This document shows, piece after piece, positions 50,996-57,945 of a stretch of 64,000 bases of DNA. How positions within the stretch are numbered: position 1 is the stretch's first letter; every line of letters begins with the position of its first letter. The stretch is from Streptomyces cinnabarinus (GTDB taxonomy: Bacteria; Actinomycetota; Actinomycetes; Streptomycetales; Streptomycetaceae). Below the pieces are notes generated by a model. The model was not told the origin of the DNA, did no database searches, and worked only from the letters and a program-made list of their open reading frames with translations. The DNA lies in NCBI RefSeq assembly GCF_027270315.1, contig NZ_CP114413.1, forward strand, positions 7,006,001-7,070,000, read 5' to 3'. The position numbers were made by a program, and so were the translations under genes.

Positions 50996-52261
50996 CTATC
51001 CGAACAGCTTCTTCAGCTCGCGGTTCACCGTCTTGTCGGCCTTGTCGAGCGCGGCCTCGGGGCTGCCGCCCTTGCGCACGGCGTCGGCGATGACGCCCTC
51101 CAGGGCGACGATCATGGCCTGTGTCCAGGCCGGGTTGTCGAAGTGCCCGAACTCGTTGAAGAGCTTGACCCCTTCGGCGGCCAGGCCCGACTTCAGCTTG
51201 TCGGCGGACTCGGCGAGCGAGGTGCGCGGCGGGATGTGGAAGCCGTAGGACAGCGCCCAGTCCTCCTGGTACTCCTTCTGGTCGATCCACAGCCACTTGA
51301 CGTACTCCTTCGCCTCGTCCAGGTGCTTGGACTTGGCGTTGACGAACATCGACCAGCCGCCGTTGGTGACCGCCTGCTTCCCGGCCGGCGCCGAGGACGG
51401 GAAGGGGATGATGCCGACGTCGTCGCCGAGCGCCTTCTCGATCACCGGCATCGCCCACATGCCGCACCACTGGATGGCGACCAGGCCCTGGGTGATGGCG
51501 GAGGGGTCCCACCAGTCGGCGGGCGCGTCCAGGAGCATATGGCCGTCCTTGAACATCGTCCGCAGCTTGCCGAGGCCGTCGGCGACCGCGTCCGTGTGGT
51601 ACGCGATCTGGTTCTTGTCGTCGAGGGTGTCGGCGCCCGTCGACCAGATCAGCGGGTTCATCACCGGGGTGACGGAGTTGCCGAGGAAGACGCCCTTGAC
51701 CTTGTCGGTGGTGAGCTTCGCGGCCGCCTCGACCAACTCGTCCAGCGTGGTGGGCGGTTCGACGCCCGCGTCGGCCAGCATCGACTTGCGGTAGTAGAAG
51801 AACTGGGGGTCGTCGATCATGCGGACGCCCCATATCTTGCCGTCGATGGTGTGCGAGGCGATGTCGGCCTGGTTGAAGTCGTCCTTGACGGGGTTGATCA
51901 GGTCGCTCAGATCGGCGACCTGGCCGCTGCGGACGAGCTGGATCTGCGGGTGGAACTCGAAGACGTCCGGCGCGTTGTCGGTGAGCAGGGCGGAGAACAG
52001 CTTGCTCTCGAAGTTGGTTCCGGTGATCCACTGCGTGGACACGTTCGCCTTGTCGTAGGCCTTCGCGTACTTCTTGATCGCCTGCTCGGTGCCCGCCTCG
52101 CCGTAGGCGTGGAAGTACTGCGTCAGGCTGGTGCCCGAACCCGACCCGCCGCCACGGCCGTTGTTGCCCCCGCACGCGGCGAGGCCACCCGCGGCGGCCA
52201 GACCCATGGCGGCGCGCAGAACGGTGCGGCGGTCCCAGTTGCTGTTGCTCAGTGCCGACAT
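50996..52261 (-). CDS. Sugar ABC transporter substrate-binding lipoprotein (Tat)
   Basis: A 421-residue extracytoplasmic binding protein of the family 1 type. The N-terminus WDRRTVLRAAMGLAAAGGLAAC combines a twin-arginine (Arg11-Arg12) with a lipobox, so it is a Tat-exported lipoprotein lipidated at Cys30. The remainder has the two-lobe fold (VFEFHPQIQLVRSGQVADLSDLI, GVRMIDDPQFFYYRKSMLADAGVEPPTTLDELVEAA, TNGGWSMFVNAKSKHLDEAKEYVKWLW). The ligand is probably a galactose- or arabinose-containing oligosaccharide, judged by the GH2 and GH30 neighbours. ATG 52261 has AAGGA upstream. Confidence 0.94.
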   Translation of the reverse strand: MSALSNSNWDRRTVLRAAMGLAAAGGLAACGGNNGRGGGSGSGTSLTQYFHAYGEAGTEQAIKKYAKAYDKANVSTQWITGTNFESKLFSALLTDNAPDVFEFHPQIQLVRSGQVADLSDLINPVKDDFNQADIASHTIDGKIWGVRMIDDPQFFYYRKSMLADAGVEPPTTLDELVEAAAKLTTDKVKGVFLGNSVTPVMNPLIWSTGADTLDDKNQIAYHTDAVADGLGKLRTMFKDGHMLLDAPADWWDPSAITQGLVAIQWCGMWAMPVIEKALGDDVGIIPFPSSAPAGKQAVTNGGWSMFVNAKSKHLDEAKEYVKWLWIDQKEYQEDWALSYGFHIPPRTSLAESADKLKSGLAAEGVKLFNEFGHFDNPAWTQAMIVALEGVIADAVRKGGSPEAALDKADKTVNRELKKLFG

Positions 52262-52303
52262 CTGACGTCCTTGTCTCTCGTGCTGCTGCTCTTGCGGTGC
52301 GGG

Positions 52304-52332
52304 ACGTTAACCTTCGGCTAATGCTTCGGCAA
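52304..52332 (-). promoter_or_regulatory. Promoter of the sugar importer operon
   Basis: On the minus strand TTGCCG (52332-52327), a 17-nt spacer and TAACGT (52309-52304) form a good housekeeping-type promoter, with a short untranslated leader to the ATG at 52261. The -35 element lies in AACCCCTTGCCGAA, a motif shared with the ROK gene promoter. Direct repeats of GCCGAAG separated by 5 bp overlap the spacer. Confidence 0.6.
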
Positions 52333-52443
52333 GGGGTTGGACGAAGTCTGTTCGAAGCGTTGCGCGGCGTTCGGAATTCCGGACGCGACGGAGTCGCGGG
52401 CCGGCGCACCAGCGGCCCGCAACTCCCTTTCAGGCGTTACCGG

Positions 52444-54282
52444 TTACTGCCGGAACCAGGCTTGGTTGGTCCCGCCGTTGCAGGTCCACAGACCCACCTC
52501 GCTGCCGTCCGCGGTGGCCTGTCCACCGACGTCCAGACACTGGCCCGTGGCCTCGCTGACGATCTGTCCGTTGGCGTTGAGCAGCCAGCGCTGGCCGGCG
52601 TCACCGGCGAAGGCGGCGCTCGTGGTCAGCCCCGAACTCCCGGCCGTCAGATAGCCGTTGGAGCCCTTCAGCGCACCCCTCCGGTCGTACGACCACTCCT
52701 GCCCGCCTCCGCTGTCGCAGGTGCTGATCGTCACCGCCGCCGTCAGGCACTTCCCGGACTGCTTGCCCTGCCAGGCGCCCGTGACGGCCGAACTGCCCTT
52801 GGCCTTCTGGTCCAGGACATACGTCGTGACGGACCGCGCCGGAAGCGAGGCCGACACCGTGCCACCGCTCACCGAGGGCTTGGCGACGTGCGCCCAGTCC
52901 TCCGTGGCCGAGGTCCGCACGGCCTGCGAAGCCCGCAGTGGTGTCCGGCTGTTGAAGTGCAGGTCGAGCGAAGTGTCGGTCGTGTTGTGGTTGTTGACCA
53001 CGACGACCCACTTGCCCTTGCGGTCGTAGGCGCTGACCTCGACACCCTCCGGCACCCCGGTCACGTTGTGCGCGACCGAGCCCGGCTTGACGAACTTGCT
53101 GTACTGGCCGAGCGCGTAGTACCGCTTGGTGAAGTACAGGGTCTGGTTGCCGTTGGTGGCGTAGTCCGGGTCGTAGTAGATCAGGCCGTCGTTCCAGCCC
53201 GCGTCGTTCTTGGCGTACGGGTCGGTGCCGATCATCTCCGACAGGGCCACCCACCAGTGGAAAGCGGAGTCATGGGCGACCGCGAAGTCCTTGTGGATGA
53301 TCCGGGACAGGTTCAGGCCGCCGTCGATGCTCGGGTCGTACTCCTGTGCCCAGCCCGTACCGCCCTTGCCGAAGCAGCAGATCTCCGTCGACCAGGACTC
53401 GATGCCGACCTTCTTCGCGGTCTCGTAGACCTTCGCCCGGTTGGCGTCGCTGGGGTTGTCGTAGGTGTGGTGGGCGAGCTTGTCGACGTACTGGGCGGTG
53501 CCCGGCTCGCTGATCCACCGCGGGACCTCGTCGTTGAACTTCACCGTGCTGGTGGCCTCGTCGGCGATGATGCCGGTCCGCTGCCCGCGCGCCTCCTGCT
53601 CGGCGCCGAGCGCCCGCACGATGTCGTCGCGCTGGGAGACATCGACGAGCATGCCCTCCTGGCCGCAGGAGTCGAAGCTGTTGGTGGGCTCGTTGAAGGG
53701 ACTGATCCAGTCGAACTTCTGGCCGAGACGGGCGAAGTGGTCGGTGACATCGGCGACGTACTTCGCGAAGTCCTGCTCGTTCTCCGCCTTCAGATACCCG
53801 CCGCAGCTCTTGCCGTTGGTCTTCCACTCGGCCGGGGCGCTGTTGACGAAGGCGACCAGGTCCTCGACGCCGTACTTCGCGGCGTAGGCGAGGAAGGTGC
53901 GGCCGCCCTTGTCCTTGGACCAGTCATAACTCCCGTCGTCGTTGCGGAAGTCCTCCGGGGCGCGGGACGGGGTGGTGACCGCGATGCCGCCACCGCCGAT
54001 GTTGTAGCGGTAGTTGCTGAGGTCGAGTCCCTCCGAGGAGAACAACAGCTTCGCCACCCTGGCCTGGACCTTGGGGTCGAAGTTCTTCAGGTCGTTGACC
54101 CACCAGGCGCCGGAGGCACCGATGTTGTCGATGGTCTGCGCGGAGTACGGGGACACTTCGGCCGCCATGGGGGTTGCGGCCGACGCGGATGCGGCATGGG
54201 GGGCGGATATGAGGGGGCCTGCGACAGCGAGCGCGGCCGCCGCGGTGAGCAGCGCCGGTCTCTTGGTGCGGGGGTGAGTCAC
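52444..54282 (-). CDS. GH30 endo-beta-1,6-galactanase with C-terminal ricin-type lectin domain
   Basis: A 612-residue secreted enzyme resembling the S. avermitilis endo-beta-1,6-galactanase (originally GH5, now GH30 subfamily 5). A signal peptide covers residues 1-36. The TIM barrel holds acid/base Glu198 (SPFNEPTNSFD) and nucleophile Glu300 (SWSTEICCFG); a beta domain follows, and a ricin-B/CBM13 domain from about residue 490 ends GTNQAWFRQ. GTG 54282 was chosen for the GGAAGG seven bases upstream; ATG 54303, overlapping the ROK stop, is an alternative. It cuts beta-1,6-galactan side chains of type II arabinogalactan. Confidence 0.88.
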   Translation of the reverse strand: MTHPRTKRPALLTAAAALAVAGPLISAPHAASASAATPMAAEVSPYSAQTIDNIGASGAWWVNDLKNFDPKVQARVAKLLFSSEGLDLSNYRYNIGGGGIAVTTPSRAPEDFRNDDGSYDWSKDKGGRTFLAYAAKYGVEDLVAFVNSAPAEWKTNGKSCGGYLKAENEQDFAKYVADVTDHFARLGQKFDWISPFNEPTNSFDSCGQEGMLVDVSQRDDIVRALGAEQEARGQRTGIIADEATSTVKFNDEVPRWISEPGTAQYVDKLAHHTYDNPSDANRAKVYETAKKVGIESWSTEICCFGKGGTGWAQEYDPSIDGGLNLSRIIHKDFAVAHDSAFHWWVALSEMIGTDPYAKNDAGWNDGLIYYDPDYATNGNQTLYFTKRYYALGQYSKFVKPGSVAHNVTGVPEGVEVSAYDRKGKWVVVVNNHNTTDTSLDLHFNSRTPLRASQAVRTSATEDWAHVAKPSVSGGTVSASLPARSVTTYVLDQKAKGSSAVTGAWQGKQSGKCLTAAVTISTCDSGGGQEWSYDRRGALKGSNGYLTAGSSGLTTSAAFAGDAGQRWLLNANGQIVSEATGQCLDVGGQATADGSEVGLWTCNGGTNQAWFRQ

Positions 54283-54299
54283 GTGCATCCCTTCCGTCG

Positions 54300-55529
54300 T
54301 CATGAAGGTGGTGCGGTACGGCTCCTCTTGGGCTGCCTCTGCCCGACGGTCCGCAGGGCGCCTTCCAGCGCGAACGTGGCCGCGCCCAGGCACACCGGGT
54401 CGGTGGGGATCGGGGAGAGGACGATCTCGGTGGCGGCCATCGGCCGCGGCAGCGCGTGCCGGGCGACGGCCTCGCGGACCTCGGCGACCAGGGGCTCGCC
54501 GAGGGCGGTCGCGACCCAGCTGCTGAGCACGACCACTTCGGGGTTGAACAGATTGACCAGGTCGGCGATGCCGGCGCCGAGATAGCGGACGGTGTCACGG
54601 ACCGCCTTGAGCGCCACCGGGTCGCCCGCCTCGACACGCCGGGCCAGCGCGGCGATGGTGGCCGTCTGGTCCTCCGGGTGCAGCAGCGCGCTGTCGGCGC
54701 TCAGCTCCCGCAGCGTGAGCATGATCCCGGAGGCTCCGACGTACGCCTCCACGCAGCCGTGCTTGCCGCAGCGGCACAGCCGGCCGTCCAGCACGATCGT
54801 GGTGTGGCCCCACTCGCCGGCGCTGTTGCTGACACCCCGGTGCAGCGCCCCGCCGAGGACGAGCCCGGCGCCCACGCCGGTGCCGAGGTTGATCACCACG
54901 GCGTCCCCGCGCCCGCGCGCGGCCCCGAACCAGAGCTCGGCGACCGCGGAGGCACGCAGCGGGTTGTCCAGGTAGAGGGGGTAGGCGATGTGTTCGGTGA
55001 GCAGATCGAGCAGCGGCACCTCGTGCCAGTCCCAGTTGGGCGCGTACTCGGAGGTGCCGGTGGCGCGGTCCACCTGCCCCGGCACGCTCACCCCGACGCC
55101 GAGCACCCGGGAGCCCTCGACCCCGGCCTGCGCGACCACCGAGCCGACGGCGGAGGCGACATGGCCGACCACCTGCTCGGGCAGGGACTCGCCGGGGCGT
55201 ACGTCCTCCTCGGCGCGGGCCAGCACGTTCAGCGCGAGGTCGAACAGCTCGACATGGACGTAGGTCTCCGCGATGTCGACGCCGATCAACGCGCCCCCCG
55301 ACGCGTTGACCGCGACCAGGCCGCGGGGGCGCCCGCCCGCGGAGTCCTCGAAGCCGACCTCGGTGATCATCCGCAGGTCGAGCAGCTCGCCGACGAGCGT
55401 GGCGACCGTGGCGAGGCTCAGCCCCGTGGCGGCCGCCAGCTCCTGCCGGGAGGTCGGTGACGCGGCGATGATCTGGCGCAGCACCTCGTAGCGGTTCGCG
55501 GTGCGGATGTCACGTGAGGTGCGCTTCAT
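54300..55529 (-). CDS. ROK family transcriptional repressor
   Basis: A 409-residue NagC/XylR-type repressor. The winged HTH occupies residues about 10-65 (RYEVLRQIIAASPTSRQELAAATGLSLATVATLVGELLDL). The ROK sugar-kinase-like domain carries GVDIAETYVHVELFDL, the sugar-binding region VINLGTGVGAGLVLGG and EWGHTT, and the zinc motif CRCGKHGCVE. The effector is probably a sugar from the cluster. ATG 55529 was chosen because HTH homology starts directly after it. It is the upstream gene of the GH30 gene (17-bp gap) and likely represses both it and the importer operon. Confidence 0.92.
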   Translation of the reverse strand: MKRTSRDIRTANRYEVLRQIIAASPTSRQELAAATGLSLATVATLVGELLDLRMITEVGFEDSAGGRPRGLVAVNASGGALIGVDIAETYVHVELFDLALNVLARAEEDVRPGESLPEQVVGHVASAVGSVVAQAGVEGSRVLGVGVSVPGQVDRATGTSEYAPNWDWHEVPLLDLLTEHIAYPLYLDNPLRASAVAELWFGAARGRGDAVVINLGTGVGAGLVLGGALHRGVSNSAGEWGHTTIVLDGRLCRCGKHGCVEAYVGASGIMLTLRELSADSALLHPEDQTATIAALARRVEAGDPVALKAVRDTVRYLGAGIADLVNLFNPEVVVLSSWVATALGEPLVAEVREAVARHALPRPMAATEIVLSPIPTDPVCLGAATFALEGALRTVGQRQPKRSRTAPPS

Positions 55530-55586
55530 GAGGTGCCGTCCGTCCCTTCTCGCGGGCCGGGTCGACATCAGCACCGGCGCGGCGCA

Positions 55587-55616
55587 AGGCTATGGCCTGC
55601 GAGGGACTTTCGACAA
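55587..55616 (-). promoter_or_regulatory. Promoter of the ROK-GH30 operon
   Basis: TTGTCG (55616-55611), an 18-nt spacer and TAGCCT (55592-55587) form a promoter-like pair. The region shares AACCCCTTG(T/C)CGAA (55622-55609) with the importer operon promoter, differing at one base of 14. Confidence 0.55.
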
Positions 55617-55620
55617 GGGG

Positions 55621-56871
55621 TTAGGAAAGGGGGTGGAGGAAGTCGCGCACGAACGCGTTGGTGAACTTGCCGCCCGGGTCCAGCGACCGCACCAGCTCCC
55701 GGAAGTCACCGACCCGCGGATACCGCGCACGCAGCTCCTCGGCCGCCATGGTGAACACCTTCCCCCAGTGCGGCCGGGCCTCAAGACCCGCCAGCGCCTC
55801 CTCGACCCGCCGCACCACGGGCAGCACGGCCGTCGCGTCCTCGACCCAGGTGAAGTGCAGCGCCATCGTCTCCCGCCCGTACGACGGAGACATCCACTGC
55901 TCGTCGGCGGCCACCGTCCGCACCTCGCAGGTCTGGAGCACCGGCGCCACCACCGTACGGATCGCGTCCAGCGCCCGTAGCGCGTCCATGGCGCACGGCC
56001 GGGGCAGCAGGTACTCCGACTGGAGCTCGGCGCCGCTGCTCGGGGTGAACTCGGCCCGGAAGTGCGGCAGCCGCTCGTGCCAGGGTCCCGGCACGCCGAA
56101 CTGCTCGGTGCAGTTGACCGCGGGCATGCCCGGCACCGGGTGCAGCTTCTCGGTCGCGGGCGCGGCCCACGGGAAGTCGGCCAGCGGTTGGTCGGTGCGC
56201 CGCTTGAGCCACACCTGCCGGAAGCCCGGCGCGGCCCAGTCGGTGAACAGACTCACGCTGTACGCGGCCCTGGCCACCGTCTCGAACTCCAGCCGCTCCA
56301 GCGGCAGTTCGGTGAACACATGCTGCTCCACCTCGAAGGCGGGCTCCAGGTCCAGGGTGAGCGCGGTGACGACACCGAGCGCGCCGAGGGAGGTGACGGC
56401 ACCGCCGAAACGGGCATCGTCCCGCCCGATCCGCATGCTGTCCCCCTCGGCTGTGACCAGCTCCACCTCCCGCACAGGCGCGGCGAGCGAGCCATTGGCC
56501 ACCCCCGACCCATGCGTACCGGTGGCGACCGACCCGGCAACGGAGATGTGCGGCAGTGACGCCATGTTCGGCAACGCGAGCCCCTGCCCGTCCACGACCC
56601 GCGCCAGCTCCGCGTACCGCACCCCGCCACCGACCCGCACGGTCCGGGCGGCCGTGTCGACGTCGAGCGGTGCGGGCAGCCCGGCGAGCGACACGAGAAC
56701 CCCATCCGCCCCCGGCTCGGCGATCTCGTTGAACGAGTGCCCACTCCCCAGCACCCGCACCCGCCCACTCCCGGCCACCAGCGCCCTGAGCGCATCGAGC
56801 GAGCGCGGCCGGTGCAGCTCCTTGGCGGCGTAGGTGATGTTGCCGGCCCAGTTGGTCACGGTCCCGGTCAT
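55621..56871 (-). CDS. aldO: Alditol oxidase (FAD-dependent)
   Basis: A 416-residue flavoprotein nearly identical in layout to Streptomyces coelicolor AldO, which oxidises xylitol, sorbitol and related alditols at C1 with oxygen to give aldoses and hydrogen peroxide. It starts TVTNWAGNITYAAKELHRP; the FAD-linkage histidine is His45 in VLGSGHSFNEIAEP. GGVRYAELARVV, VAGSVATGTHGSG, LGALGVVTALTLDLEP and PHWGKVFT near the end are the other signatures. ATG 56871 gives this exact N-terminus. The -35 of the ROK operon lies just past its stop codon. Confidence 0.95.
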   Translation of the reverse strand: MTGTVTNWAGNITYAAKELHRPRSLDALRALVAGSGRVRVLGSGHSFNEIAEPGADGVLVSLAGLPAPLDVDTAARTVRVGGGVRYAELARVVDGQGLALPNMASLPHISVAGSVATGTHGSGVANGSLAAPVREVELVTAEGDSMRIGRDDARFGGAVTSLGALGVVTALTLDLEPAFEVEQHVFTELPLERLEFETVARAAYSVSLFTDWAAPGFRQVWLKRRTDQPLADFPWAAPATEKLHPVPGMPAVNCTEQFGVPGPWHERLPHFRAEFTPSSGAELQSEYLLPRPCAMDALRALDAIRTVVAPVLQTCEVRTVAADEQWMSPSYGRETMALHFTWVEDATAVLPVVRRVEEALAGLEARPHWGKVFTMAAEELRARYPRVGDFRELVRSLDPGGKFTNAFVRDFLHPLS

Positions 56872-56919
56872 GCGGCCCCTTCCCGAGGTTCGAAGATCCG
56901 CGGTCACGCTGCCTGGAAC

Positions 56920-57945
56920 CTACCTCGACGGGTAGTCCGGGTACGGGGTCCGGGTGCGGTAGGCCGCCATCAGCCGTTGGCGCTCCTCCGGCGGGAGCGG
57001 AGCCAGTGAGGTGACGGCGCCGTCGCTGATCCAGGAGGCGAGCCGTTCGTAGGCGGCGAGCAGGGTGTGGGGGTCGCGTGGGCGATCCGACACCGTCGCG
57101 GGGATCTCTCCGTAGGCGTGAAAGCTTCGGAACGGGATCTCGACCTCGCCCCAGTAGCGCTCGCGGTCGTCCGGGTCGAGCCAGGACAGACAGGGAGCGA
57201 AGGTCTCGCGGGCGAGGTCGCGCGCTCGTTCGAGCCGCTCCAGTTCGTGGTCCTCGACCGGCATGGGCGTCGGCAGCACTCGTACCGGCCGCGGAGCCGA
57301 CCGTCGGACGGCCTGCGCCCTCGTGGCTGTGCCTTCGATGCTCTGTGCGTTGTAGGCGAAGCACGCGACGAGGACGTCCGGCAGCGCGACCGTGCAGATG
57401 GCAGCGGTGTCCGCGACTCCGGTCCGGCTGTCGATCAGGACGTAGTCGTAGGCCTCGGCCAACCGCCCGCGCAGCGCCTGGAGGAACACGCCGCCGCCGA
57501 GTGCCTCGTAGAAACGGGACCAGTTGAAGGTGGTGAGGGCTGCCGCGTAGCTCACCTGCTGCCGTCCGGCGGGCATCAGGTCCAGGCGGCCACCGGAGGG
57601 CAGGCGCAGGCCGGTCCCGGTGACATACCGGCTGGGCCGGAGCCAGGTGCGGAGCCAGTCCTCGTCGTCCGGCTCGTCCTCGGACGGCGGCCTGAGCACC
57701 TCCCGGACGTACCCCTGGACCAGTTCCAGGATGCCGTCGGTCGACCTCAGGTCGGCGTCGATCAGCAACGGTTGAAGGTAGCGGTGCAGGCCGGGGGCTT
57801 CCAGGTCGAAGTCCACGACGAGGACCCGGTACCCGCCCGAGGCAAGGATCCAGCCGACATTGGCCAGCGCCATGGTGCGGCCCACACCGCCCTTGAACGA
57901 GTAGAAGGTGACGATTCTGCCCCTGGTGCCGGTCTCAGTCGTCAT
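56920..57945 (-). CDS. KGGVGR-motif variant ParA-like ATPase
   Basis: A 341-residue SIMIBI-class ATPase related to ParA/MinD/BcsQ. The nucleotide loop is KGGVGRTMA (residues 18-26), where the P-loop lysine of the usual KGGVGKT is arginine; the signature lysine Lys18 remains. The switch DFDLEAPG (Asp45, Asp47) and YDYVLIDSRTGVADTAAICTVALPDVLVA follow. This variant typically accompanies vWA/MoxR/VMAP and FxS-type systems in Streptomyces (known context). ATG 57945 overlaps the end of the 1258-aa gene by 11 bp. It may act as a positioning or signal switch for that protein. Confidence 0.85.
   Translation of the reverse strand: MTTETGTRGRIVTFYSFKGGVGRTMALANVGWILASGGYRVLVVDFDLEAPGLHRYLQPLLIDADLRSTDGILELVQGYVREVLRPPSEDEPDDEDWLRTWLRPSRYVTGTGLRLPSGGRLDLMPAGRQQVSYAAALTTFNWSRFYEALGGGVFLQALRGRLAEAYDYVLIDSRTGVADTAAICTVALPDVLVACFAYNAQSIEGTATRAQAVRRSAPRPVRVLPTPMPVEDHELERLERARDLARETFAPCLSWLDPDDRERYWGEVEIPFRSFHAYGEIPATVSDRPRDPHTLLAAYERLASWISDGAVTSLAPLPPEERQRLMAAYRTRTPYPDYPSR

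Noticed and set aside
50007..52409. 800-codon permease fusion
   Set aside because: The upstream part is antiframe to the substrate-binding protein on the same strand; the permease homology begins near 50972.
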